A DNA stretch of 38,237 nt from Acinetobacter halotolerans. Its GTDB lineage: Bacteria > Pseudomonadota > Gammaproteobacteria > Pseudomonadales > Moraxellaceae. The notes beneath the pieces were generated by a model. It saw only the letters and a program-made list of their open reading frames with translations, had not been told where the DNA came from and searched no databases. The position numbers and the translations under genes are program-made. Shown piece after piece: positions 10,017 to 18,331 of this stretch (position 1 is its first letter; each line of letters starts with the position of its first letter). The DNA lies in contig NZ_SGIM01000019.1 in NCBI RefSeq assembly GCF_004208515.1, forward strand, positions 1-38,237, given 5' to 3'.

Positions 10017-11447
10017 TTAACGACGCGTGGCTAAGAAGCGACCTAAGCGGTTAATTGCTTCTCGTAGTTCATTTTCTGCGGGTAAAAATACCACACGGAA
10101 ATGGTCTGGTGTCGGCCAATTAAACCCTGTTCCTTGTACCAGTAATACTTTTTCAGCTTTCAATAAATCCAACATTAAAGCCTCATCATCTTCAACTGGA
10201 TAAACATCAGGATCAAGTCGAGGGAAACAATACATCGCACCTTCAGGTTTCACACAACTCACGCCCGGAATTTCATTGAGCATTTCCCAAGCAATATTTC
10301 GCTGTTCATACAGACGACCACCCGGACGAATTAAGTCGTTAATCGATTGATAACCGCCCAAAGCCGTTTGAATAGCATATTGCGCTTGATGGTTGGCACA
10401 TAAACGCATAGATGCCAACATGTCTAAGCCTTCAATATAATCTGCTGCGCGTGCTTTATTACCTGTAATCGCCATCCAACCTGCACGGTAACCTGCGATA
10501 CGATAGGCTTTTGATAAACCATTGAACGAAACACATAATTGATCACCCGCCAAAGCAGCTACGGCTACATGCTCAATGCCATCATAGATAATCTTGTCGT
10601 AAATCTCGTCCGCAAATAAAATCAAATCGTATTTCTTTGCCAACGCAACAATTTGTGCAAGAACATGTCGTGGATAGACTGAACCTGTTGGGTTGTTCGG
10701 GTTAATAACCACGATCCCACGCGTGTTCGGCGTGATTTTACTCTCCATATCCGCAATGTCAGGATACCAATAGTTTTCTTCATCACATTTATAGTGAATG
10801 GCGGTACCACCAGATAGGTTTACTGCGGCGGTCCATAGTGGATAATCGGGCATGGGTACCAGCATTTCATCGCCATCGTTCAGTAAGCCTTGCATGGCCA
10901 TCACGATCAGTTCAGAGACACCGTTGCCGACATACACATCATTGACGTGCATATCAAATATGCCTTTTTGTTGGTAATACTGACAAATAGCTTTACGCGC
11001 AGGGAAAATCCCTTTTGAATCCGTGTAACCAATTGCATTTGGCAAGTTTAAAGCGACATCATTGATGATCTCTTGCGGCGCTTCAAAACCAAAAGGTGCA
11101 GGGTTACCAATATTTAATTTAATGATTTTATGACCCTGTTCTTCCATTTCATTGGCGGCTCGTAACACAGGACCACGAATGTCGTAGCAAACATGCTCGA
11201 GCTTAGAAGATTTTTTGATTTCTCGTGGGGTTTGAATCGTGTTATTCATCTTGGTGTTCTCGGAAAGAGTGGGGTTCACTTTGGCATAGCGATATAAATA
11301 ACTTTTAAATGTTTCAGTTGTGACTAAATCAAGATCATGTTGATCTCTAAGCAATGTGACAATTTTTTCATGCGTAAATCCATCCTGTTGATATTGTTTA
11401 ATCACAGGCAGTAGACTTTTAAAAATAACGCTTTTTTTTTGCGACAT
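10017..11447 (-). CDS. alaA: alanine aminotransferase AlaA with an N-terminal helix-turn-helix-like extension
   Basis: A PLP enzyme interconverting alanine and pyruvate with glutamate and 2-oxoglutarate. Residues about 72-476 match AlaA along its whole length. Present are NPNNPTG, the ADEIYD motif, and the PLP lysine in FNGLSKAYRIAGYRAGW. E. coli AlaA has about 405 residues; this one has 476. The extra first ~66 residues look like a small DNA-binding unit: VIKQYQQDGFTHEKIVTLLR, then TFKSYLYRYAK, resembling the helix-turn-helix heads of plasmid TraK/KfrA-like proteins. An internal ATG (Met67, at 11249) would give a canonical-length enzyme. Nine A residues in a row follow the first ATG at codons 3-6. 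Neither start has a strong Shine-Dalgarno. The enzyme call is firm; the role of the extension is unknown. Confidence 0.9.
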   Translation of the reverse strand: MSQKKSVIFKSLLPVIKQYQQDGFTHEKIVTLLRDQHDLDLVTTETFKSYLYRYAKVNPTLSENTKMNNTIQTPREIKKSSKLEHVCYDIRGPVLRAANEMEEQGHKIIKLNIGNPAPFGFEAPQEIINDVALNLPNAIGYTDSKGIFPARKAICQYYQQKGIFDMHVNDVYVGNGVSELIVMAMQGLLNDGDEMLVPMPDYPLWTAAVNLSGGTAIHYKCDEENYWYPDIADMESKITPNTRGIVVINPNNPTGSVYPRHVLAQIVALAKKYDLILFADEIYDKIIYDGIEHVAVAALAGDQLCVSFNGLSKAYRIAGYRAGWMAITGNKARAADYIEGLDMLASMRLCANHQAQYAIQTALGGYQSINDLIRPGGRLYEQRNIAWEMLNEIPGVSCVKPEGAMYCFPRLDPDVYPVEDDEALMLDLLKAEKVLLVQGTGFNWPTPDHFRVVFLPAENELREAINRLGRFLATRR

Positions 11448-11491
11448 TTTTTAATCTCAAGCAAGAATAGAAATAAGGTTAACATTGTTTT

Positions 11492-11562
11492 TGCTTTCTT
11501 GAAAGCACATGTTAAATAAAATTGCTCACTATATTTTATTAATATGCTTTCTTTTTGCTTTC
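11492..11562. promoter_or_regulatory. four TGCTTTC heptamers in the alaA-msrB divergent promoter region
   Basis: TGCTTTC lies at 11492-11498, 11545-11551 and 11556-11562, and its reverse complement GAAAGCA at 11501-11507. The first and the inverted copy form a 7-2-7 palindrome; the last two are direct repeats 11 bases apart. A TATAGT hexamer on the minus strand (11528-11533) between the two groups could be the alaA -10 box, which would put the direct repeats over the -35 area and the palindrome downstream of the start point. No known operator matches that I recall. Confidence 0.45.
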
Positions 11563-11607
11563 TAATTATGGGTGTTTTGTAACTTATTTCGTTAAGACTA
11601 GAAATTT

Positions 11608-11613
11608 TATAAT
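11608..11613 (+). promoter_or_regulatory. candidate -10 box for msrB-gpx
   Basis: A perfect TATAAT lies 59 bases upstream of the msrB start. No good -35 is seen at the usual spacing, so the promoter call rests on the -10 alone. Confidence 0.3.
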
Positions 11614-11671
11614 GAATGACGTAAATATAGGATTATTCTATTTTAAATAGTGAAATAAGAAGGAATCTGTC

Positions 11672-12091
11672 ATGGGAAAAGTCAATAAAACTGACCGAGA
11701 ATGGCAAAGAGAGCTATCGCCAGAAGAATATCGTATTACCCGTAAGAAAGGTACAGAACCTGCTTTTACAGGTCAATATTGGAATAATAAGCAACATGGG
11801 GTGTATGTATGTCGTTGTTGTGGCGCTGAATTATTTTCTTCTGAAACAAAATTTGACAGTGGATGTGGTTGGCCTAGTTTCTATCGGCCAATTGATAGCG
11901 TTGCAGTAGAAGAACACGAAGATTTGTCTCATGGTATGGTCAGAACAGAAATAGTCTGCCATGATTGCGACGCACATTTAGGGCATGTTTTTGAGGATGG
12001 CCCACAACCGACTGGTCTACGTTATTGCGTAAATTCGGCATCATTACAACTTAAAACACAAGAAAAGAATGACGAGGAAACCTATCCATGA
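11672..12091 (+). CDS. msrB: peptide-methionine (R)-S-oxide reductase MsrB
   Basis: Reduces methionine-R-sulfoxide in proteins, repairing oxidative damage. The 139-residue protein is a full-length SelR domain. It has two zinc-binding CxxC pairs (CRCCG and CHDCD), the SGCGWPSF motif with a possible resolving Cys, the HLGHVF motif, and the catalytic Cys in LRYCVNS. No signal peptide is present, so it is cytoplasmic. The start has a Shine-Dalgarno (AAGGA) nine bases upstream. Its stop overlaps the next start as ATGA, so it is translationally coupled to the peroxidase gene. Confidence 0.95.
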   Translation: MGKVNKTDREWQRELSPEEYRITRKKGTEPAFTGQYWNNKQHGVYVCRCCGAELFSSETKFDSGCGWPSFYRPIDSVAVEEHEDLSHGMVRTEIVCHDCDAHLGHVFEDGPQPTGLRYCVNSASLQLKTQEKNDEETYP

Positions 12092-12576
12092 GTAATATTT
12101 ATCAGTTTGAAGCTGAATTATTAGAGGGAGACATAAAAGCGCTCGCTGATTATAAAGGCAAGGTCATGCTGATTGTTAATACAGCCAGTAAGTGTGGCTT
12201 CACACCACAATTTGCAGGGCTTGAGAAACTTTATGAAAAATATAAATCTCAAGGCTTAGAGGTTCTTGGTTTTCCATGTAATCAGTTTGGCGGACAAGAT
12301 CCGGGCACCAATAAAGAGATCGGAACATTTTGCCAACGTAATTATGGTGTGAATTTTCCGATGTTCGCCAAGGTTGATGTAAAAGGACCTGAGGCGCATG
12401 TGATTTTTCGTTTTTTAACACGAGAAGCCAAAGGTATTTTGGGGAGTCGTAATATTAAGTGGAATTTCACCAAATTCTTGGTTGGACGTAATGGTGAGGT
12501 TCTAGGACGTTATGCACCAACGACGAAACCCGAAGCTTTAGAAGCAGATATTGAGAAAGCTTTAGCGAAGAAATAA
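12088..12576 (+). CDS. gpx: glutathione-peroxidase family peroxidase
   Basis: Reduces hydrogen and lipid peroxides. The 162-residue protein has the family tetrad: Cys in [12 protein letters not shown], Gln in [12 protein letters not shown], and Trp and Asn in [10 protein letters not shown] further Cys in the following helix (GTFCQRNYG) fits the thioredoxin-dependent BtuE-type enzymes rather than true glutathione users. It is cytoplasmic. It is the second gene of a two-gene oxidative-stress operon with msrB (four-base overlap) and ends at a strong terminator. Confidence 0.93.
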   Translation: MSNIYQFEAELLEGDIKALADYKGKVMLIVNTASKCGFTPQFAGLEKLYEKYKSQGLEVLGFPCNQFGGQDPGTNKEIGTFCQRNYGVNFPMFAKVDVKGPEAHVIFRFLTREAKGILGSRNIKWNFTKFLVGRNGEVLGRYAPTTKPEALEADIEKALAKK

Positions 12577-12587
12577 AAAGAGAGATA

Positions 12588-12615
12588 AAAAAGACGGTCA
12601 TTTGACCGTCTTTTT
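12588..12615. terminator. bidirectional terminator between gpx and the RND pump gene
   Basis: A 13-base arm (12588-12600) pairs with 12603-12615 around a two-base loop, with A residues at the left base and T residues at the right. It serves the converging gpx (plus) and RND transporter (minus) genes. Confidence 0.9.
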
Positions 12616-12618
12616 ACA

Positions 12619-15600
12619 TTAGTGAGGTGACTTTGTTGCCACGGGTTGGGATTTCCTAAAGCTGTGCAGCTTGCGATTGATATCATCAATAAAGGTATAG
12701 ACCACTGGGATGACCAATAACGACAAGAAGGTACTGGTAATTAACCCACCAATCACTGAAATTGCCATTGGTGAGCGGAAACTTGGATCTGTTCCGATAC
12801 CCAACGCAATCGGCAACATACCAGCGCCCATTGCTAACGTTGTCATGATAATCGGACGTGCACGTTTATGACATGCATCCAACAAAGCATTAAAACGAGA
12901 GTAGCCTTTTTCATTGCGCGCAATAATCGCGTAATCGACTAAGAGAATCGAGTTCTTACTCGCAATCCCCATCAGCATAATCAAACCAATTAAACTTGGC
13001 ATAGAGAAACTACTTTTCGCTAAAAGAAGTAAAACGAATGCGCCACCCAGTGATAAAGGTAATGCCACTAAGATGGTAATCGGTTGTAAGAAATCTTTGA
13101 ATAAAAGCACCAGCACCACATAAATACACAGTACACCTGTAAGCATAGCTAAACCGAAACTTGAAAATAGCTCCTGCATCACTTCAGCATCACCGATATT
13201 GGTACGTGTTACGCTAGGCGGTAAGTTTTTCATAGTCGGTAATTGATCAACTTGTGCAGTCACATCACCTAAAGGCTGATTGTTGAGTTCAATATTCAGG
13301 TTGATATTACGCATACGATTGAATCGGTCGATCTGTGAAGGGCCACTTTCAATATTTACATCAGCAATGCTACCGAGCATGACTGGGCCTTGATTTCCTT
13401 TGATGATGAGGCGTTTAATGAGTGCTTCATCTTGACGTGCCGACAACGGAAGTTTAATTACAATCGGTATTTGGCGCTGCGACAAATTCAACTTGGCCAA
13501 GTTCTGGTCAAAGTCGCCAGCGGTCGCGATTCTTAGCGTTTCAGCAATATCATAACTGGTGATACCAAGATCCGCTGCTTTGGCGAAGTCGGGGCGAACA
13601 ACCAATTCAGGGCGAATCAACGCGGCGCTTGAAGTGACACTGCCAATATTTGGAATCGTTCGTAATTCACGCTCAAGTTTACGTGCAGTTGCCATCAAAA
13701 CTTCAGGATCATCGCCAGACAGTGCCAGTTGATATTGACTGTTGTTTCCAGCGATACCGACTTGGATCCGTGCACCAGGGAGAGGGGCAAGACGTTGTCT
13801 GATTTCATCCTCAATTTGTTGCAAACTTGCAGATCGATCAGAGCGCTCAGTGGTTTGAATGGTGAGTGTTGCTTTACGAGGTTCGCTGGAAGCACCACCT
13901 GCAAATGGATCTGTACCAGCTGCACCGCCCCCAATAGTGGTGTAAACACTTTTAACTTCAGGATGGTCTTTAATCAGGTTGCGAGCATATTCTGCTGTTT
14001 TTAAAGTATCAGAAAATTGTGAACCTGGTGTTAATTCCACACGCACTTGTGTTTGGCCTGTATCAGGAGGAGGGACGAAACCTGTTGGGAGCAATGGAAT
14101 GAGCATGAGCGAGCCAATAAAAAATACGATTGCACCAAATAGCGTGACCCAGCGATGATTTAAGCACCACGTTACTAAGCGCATATATATACGCATGACG
14201 CGACCATCATTTTCACGATCTTTGGCCAAACCTCTTTGACCTTGATCTTCCATTGATGAGGTCGGCAATGGATGGTCTATTTTCCCAATCCATGGTTTAA
14301 GAATATAAGCTGCCATCATCGGGGTAAGTAAACGCGCAACCAAAAGTGAGGCAAAAATCGCGAGGGATGCCGTCCAGCCAAACTGAACGAAGAACTTACC
14401 TGCGATACCACTCATAAATGCGGTCGGTAAAAACACCGCAATTAAGGTAAAGGTTGTCGCGATAACCGCAAGACCAATTTCATCCGCAGCCTCCATGGCG
14501 GCTTCATACGGGGTTTTCCCCATCCTCAAATGCCGAATAATATTCTCAATTTCGACAATCGCATCATCCACCAATATCCCTACCACCAAAGACATAGCGA
14601 GTAGCGTGACGATGTTGAGAGTGAAACCAAGGTAATACATGCCAATGATGGCGGGTAAAATAGAGAGGGGGAGAGCTGTTGCAGCAATGATGGTTGCACG
14701 CCAATCCCGTAGAAATAACCAGACCACAAGTACCGCTAAAATTGCACCTTCATATAACAGAGACATTGAACCTTTGTAATTATCTTCAACGGGCTTAACA
14801 AAGTTAAAAGCCTCAGTGATTTCAAGGTCGGGGTGAGCAGCTTTGAGTTTATCCAAAGCAATGATCACACCCTTTTCAACATCAACCTCACTGGCACCTT
14901 TACTCCGAGTGATTTCAAATCCAATAACAGGTTGTCCATTTAAAAGGGCAGCAGAACGTCGCTCGGCTATTCCATCACTGATTGTTGCGACTTGATCTAG
15001 GCGGATATGCCGACCATCACTCAATGCGATATTCATCGCACCAATTTCAGCCGCTGTTTTTACAGTGGCAATCGTACGAATAGATTGTTCACTACCGCCA
15101 ATTTTAGTTTCGCCACCTGAGGCATCTTGTTGGATTAAGCGTAGCTGTCGGGTAACGTCTGTCGCCGTTGCATTGAGCGCCAATAGTTTTTCAGGGTCTA
15201 GTTCGACATCAATTTGACGTGTGACGCCACCGACACGAGATACGGCACCGACACCTTTGACTTGAAGCATAGCGCGAGCAATATCATAGTCAACAAACCA
15301 TGACAGTGCTTCCTCATCCATTTTTGGGGATTGAATCGCATAAGTTAAGATCGGAGAACCAGACAGATTGATTTTGCTGACAATTGGATCTCTTAAATCA
15401 GCTGGTAAGTCTGAGCGAACCTGTGACACCGCATTGCGAACATCATCCACCGCTTCTTGAAGTGGTTTCTCCAGCTCAAACTCTGCAGTAACGTTCACTA
15501 CACCATCTTGAATGTTGGTATATTGATTTCTTAAACCTTGTAAAGTTGCAATCGAGTTTTCTATTTTACGAGCCACTTCAGTTTCAAGTTGTGGTGGTGC

Positions 15601-15762
15601 TGCCCCTGGTAAAGCTGCAGTCACCGTCACCATGGGCAATTCAATATCTGGGAACTGCTGGATTTTCATCCAGTGAAAGCATAAAAGACCTGCCAAGCCA
15701 AGCATAATGAATAACAGAATACTTGGAATAGGGTTGCGGATGGACCAAGCAGAAACATTCAT
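12619..15762 (-). CDS. RND-family efflux permease
   Basis: A proton-driven inner-membrane pump of the resistance-nodulation-division superfamily, 1047 residues, the normal length. It opens with a transmembrane helix and the QFPDIE porter motif. The periplasmic halves follow, and TM4 carries the conserved acidic pair in GILVDDAIVEIEN. A second set of helices includes MGIASKNSILLVDYAI. The sequence is of the drug (HAE1-like) rather than heavy-metal type, but the substrate cannot be read from it. It starts one base after the stop of the membrane-fusion gene, and its Shine-Dalgarno (GGAG) lies inside that gene, so translation is coupled. No outer-membrane channel gene is adjacent; a channel encoded elsewhere would be needed. 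Confidence 0.92.
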   Translation of the reverse strand: MNVSAWSIRNPIPSILLFIMLGLAGLLCFHWMKIQQFPDIELPMVTVTAALPGAAPPQLETEVARKIENSIATLQGLRNQYTNIQDGVVNVTAEFELEKPLQEAVDDVRNAVSQVRSDLPADLRDPIVSKINLSGSPILTYAIQSPKMDEEALSWFVDYDIARAMLQVKGVGAVSRVGGVTRQIDVELDPEKLLALNATATDVTRQLRLIQQDASGGETKIGGSEQSIRTIATVKTAAEIGAMNIALSDGRHIRLDQVATISDGIAERRSAALLNGQPVIGFEITRSKGASEVDVEKGVIIALDKLKAAHPDLEITEAFNFVKPVEDNYKGSMSLLYEGAILAVLVVWLFLRDWRATIIAATALPLSILPAIIGMYYLGFTLNIVTLLAMSLVVGILVDDAIVEIENIIRHLRMGKTPYEAAMEAADEIGLAVIATTFTLIAVFLPTAFMSGIAGKFFVQFGWTASLAIFASLLVARLLTPMMAAYILKPWIGKIDHPLPTSSMEDQGQRGLAKDRENDGRVMRIYMRLVTWCLNHRWVTLFGAIVFFIGSLMLIPLLPTGFVPPPDTGQTQVRVELTPGSQFSDTLKTAEYARNLIKDHPEVKSVYTTIGGGAAGTDPFAGGASSEPRKATLTIQTTERSDRSASLQQIEDEIRQRLAPLPGARIQVGIAGNNSQYQLALSGDDPEVLMATARKLERELRTIPNIGSVTSSAALIRPELVVRPDFAKAADLGITSYDIAETLRIATAGDFDQNLAKLNLSQRQIPIVIKLPLSARQDEALIKRLIIKGNQGPVMLGSIADVNIESGPSQIDRFNRMRNINLNIELNNQPLGDVTAQVDQLPTMKNLPPSVTRTNIGDAEVMQELFSSFGLAMLTGVLCIYVVLVLLFKDFLQPITILVALPLSLGGAFVLLLLAKSSFSMPSLIGLIMLMGIASKNSILLVDYAIIARNEKGYSRFNALLDACHKRARPIIMTTLAMGAGMLPIALGIGTDPSFRSPMAISVIGGLITSTFLSLLVIPVVYTFIDDINRKLHSFRKSQPVATKSPH

Positions 15763-15763
15763 T

Positions 15764-16951
15764 TTAATGCTCCTGTGTCGTCACAAGTTGTTTGCTAAGT
15801 GGCGTGTCTGGAATATCTTTGGCAATATGAACTAAATCACCATCTGCTAAGAAACCAGTACCTGAAGAAACGACCTTCACATTTGCTGCTAAGTCTAAGA
15901 TTTCTACACGACTGCCTAAGCGGCGTCCGACAGTCACCTTTTGTTGTGTTACGCGGTTGTTTTTATCGACGATAAAAACATAAGCAAAGCCATCACGTAA
16001 TAACAATGCCATTTGTGGAATGGTGAGGGCAGACTTTTCACCTAAATCAAATTCACCTTTGACAAACATTCCCATACGAACGGCTTCGGTCGGTGGTAAA
16101 TCAACGTAGACTAAACCATAACGTGTTTGTGGGTCGATCACAGGGGCAATCATTCGAACTTTGCCTGTGATCGCAGGTTGAGTTGGATCAGGTGAAAGAA
16201 TACGAGCAGTCATACCTTGCTTTAATTTATATAAGTCAGTTGTGGTGACTTCAGCACGCCATTCTAAGCGGTGATCTCGGATGAGACGAAATAACTCTTG
16301 TCCCGTTTGTGCCAAGGAGCCGACTGTGGCACTTCGTGTGGAAATCACCCCATTATCTGGTGCAATCACTTGAGTCTGTGCTAAGCGCAATTGATTGGTT
16401 TGTATCTGAGCTCTAGCGGCATCAAGTCGAGCTTGTGCGGTGGCCTGTGATGTTTGATATTGTGTGGATTCCTGAGCAGAAATAGCCCCAGTGTTTTTGA
16501 GTTGTTGAATACGCTTATAATTGGTGATGGCGTCGGTGAGTACGGCTTGCGCTTCTGCATAATTGGCTTTTGCCGAGGCTAAATCAGCTCGAATGGTATC
16601 GCTATTAATTTCTGCAAGGACTTGTCCACGCTTTACCTTATCCCCGACATTGACATTTACTTTGGTGAGCCGTTGACCAGATAATTCGCTACCAATCACG
16701 ACTTCTTGCCAAGCAGCAACATTGCCATTTGCAGTGAAGGTTTGTTTCCAGTTCTGCTGTTCAGGCTGCACGACTGTAACAGTGAGCGCTGCTTTTTGTT
16801 CAGTTGATTCTGCTTTTTTCTTGTCTGTGTCCGTTGGCTTTTTAGCAATGCCTATTTGCCGAACGATGATTAAAATAATCACCAGTACGATCACGATTGC
16901 TAAAACGAACCAAATTTTTTTATTTATTTTCTGAGGAGTTTGAGAAACCAT
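15764..16951 (-). CDS. RND efflux periplasmic adaptor (membrane-fusion protein)
   Basis: Links the RND pump to an outer-membrane channel. The 395-residue protein has a single N-terminal membrane helix (about residues 13-32), a charged Lys/Glu-rich linker, then the typical order: lipoyl half (NVGDKVKRGQVLAEI), alpha-hairpin rich in Gln and Ala, second lipoyl half, and beta-barrel. There is no lipobox, so it is anchored by its helix. A start at ATG 16951 has GGA at suitable spacing. The frame continues to a TTG at 16969, which is less likely. First gene of the pump operon. Confidence 0.88.
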   Translation of the reverse strand: MVSQTPQKINKKIWFVLAIVIVLVIILIIVRQIGIAKKPTDTDKKKAESTEQKAALTVTVVQPEQQNWKQTFTANGNVAAWQEVVIGSELSGQRLTKVNVNVGDKVKRGQVLAEINSDTIRADLASAKANYAEAQAVLTDAITNYKRIQQLKNTGAISAQESTQYQTSQATAQARLDAARAQIQTNQLRLAQTQVIAPDNGVISTRSATVGSLAQTGQELFRLIRDHRLEWRAEVTTTDLYKLKQGMTARILSPDPTQPAITGKVRMIAPVIDPQTRYGLVYVDLPPTEAVRMGMFVKGEFDLGEKSALTIPQMALLLRDGFAYVFIVDKNNRVTQQKVTVGRRLGSRVEILDLAANVKVVSSGTGFLADGDLVHIAKDIPDTPLSKQLVTTQEH

Positions 16952-17059
16952 TTTTCCATCGTTCACCAAATATCGATGGCTAAGTATAGACCAAGATTTT
17001 AGTGATTGATCAACAGGAACGATTGATTTTTAGGATACATTTGCAAACTTTTTGGTATA

Positions 17060-17098
17060 AAAGTCCCTGAATTTAACTGAGTAATATTCAGGGACTTT
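17060..17098 (-). terminator. terminator of dapC
   Basis: A perfect 13-bp stem (17060-17072 with 17086-17098) around a 13-base loop starts four bases past the dapC stop. In the minus direction the tail is only moderately T-rich. Confidence 0.7.
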
Positions 17099-17101
17099 GT
17101 T

Positions 17102-18271
17102 TTAAAGAATGGCTTTCAAGCGTTTAACCACTTCTTCACATTGGGCTAAATCGGCAACCAACGCCATTCGAACATGACCTTCGCCCGGATTGCCTTGTTC
17201 GGTATCACGAGATAAGTAACGACCCGGTAGAACTTTGATGTGCGCTTTTTCCATCAGCAATTTGGCAAAAGTTTCATCATTATCCACTTTTAACCAATAA
17301 TAGAAGCCTGCATCTGGTTTTTTTAATGGCAATAAATGCCCTAATTCAGATTGGAATAAATCAAATTTGGCACGGTATTGTTGACGGTTCTCTTCGACAT
17401 GTGCTTCATCGTTCCAAGCCGAGATAGATGCCAGTTGATGTTGCACAGGCATTGCTGCGCCGTGATAAGTACGGTATTGCAAATAGGGTTTAAGTAATGC
17501 TGCATCACCTGCAACAAAACCTGAGCGCATGCCCGGCAAGTTAGAACGTTTTGAAAGTGAATGGAACACGATACAGTTTTTATAATCATCTCGTCCCATC
17601 TCCGCGCAAACTTCTAAAAGACCGATTGGCGCTTGATCAAACCAAAGTTCTGAATAACATTCATCAGAGGCGATTACGAAATTGTATTGATCTGAAAGTG
17701 CAATCAACTTTTTAAATTGTTGTTTAGACAGTACAGCACCTGTTGGGTTACCCGGTGTGCAAACAAATAATAATGCTGTTTTTTCCCATACTTCGGCAGG
17801 TACGGCATCAAAATCGCCCAAATATCCATTTTCTTCTGTGCAATTGATAAAATAAGGCTTTGCACCTGAGAGTAACGCTGCACCTTCATAAATCTGATAA
17901 AATGGATTTGGCATCACGATATATGGTGCATCTTCACGTTTAATCAATGCTTGGACAAAAGAGAAGATGCCTTCACGCGTCCCTGAAACTGGCAGGATAT
18001 GATCGTCCGCACTGATTTGATTCAACTTAAACCGTTGAGTTAGCCATTGTGCAATACTTTGGCGCAGTTCAGGTAAGCCTTTACTGTTTGGATAAGTCGA
18101 TAAATGTGAAAAATTATCAATAATGGCTTGTTTAACAAACTCAGGTGCAGGGTGTTTAGGTTCACCAATTGAAAGAGGAATCAATGGTAAATTGGCAGGT
18201 TGCACATCTTTAAAAAGTTGCGTTAACTTTTCAAAAGGATAGGGATGCAATAATGACAAGCTTGAGTTCAT
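17102..18271 (-). CDS. dapC: succinyldiaminopimelate transaminase DapC
   Basis: A class I/II PLP aminotransferase, 389 residues. In this group it makes N-succinyl-LL-diaminopimelate from the 2-amino-6-oxo precursor with glutamate, in lysine and peptidoglycan synthesis. Visible motifs are SIGEPKHPAPEFV at the start, CTPGNPTGAV, SDECYSEL, and the PLP lysine in HSLSKRSNLPGMRSGF. The sequence is closest to the Pseudomonas/Neisseria-type DapC. It lies just downstream of glnD, the order also found in pseudomonads, with a 60-base gap containing a 7-bp hairpin (18293-18299 with 18304-18310) that lacks a T run. The ribosome site is weak. Confidence 0.87.
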   Translation of the reverse strand: MNSSLSLLHPYPFEKLTQLFKDVQPANLPLIPLSIGEPKHPAPEFVKQAIIDNFSHLSTYPNSKGLPELRQSIAQWLTQRFKLNQISADDHILPVSGTREGIFSFVQALIKREDAPYIVMPNPFYQIYEGAALLSGAKPYFINCTEENGYLGDFDAVPAEVWEKTALLFVCTPGNPTGAVLSKQQFKKLIALSDQYNFVIASDECYSELWFDQAPIGLLEVCAEMGRDDYKNCIVFHSLSKRSNLPGMRSGFVAGDAALLKPYLQYRTYHGAAMPVQHQLASISAWNDEAHVEENRQQYRAKFDLFQSELGHLLPLKKPDAGFYYWLKVDNDETFAKLLMEKAHIKVLPGRYLSRDTEQGNPGEGHVRMALVADLAQCEEVVKRLKAIL

Positions 18272-18331
18272 TTAAACAGTTACCAAATGTAGGGGCGTAT
18301 GTATACGCCCAATTATTGATTGAAATTAAAA

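Noticed and set aside
12619..16951. A complete tripartite efflux operon
   Set aside because: Only the adaptor and pump genes are present; the neighbours are gpx and dapC, and no outer-membrane channel is encoded nearby.
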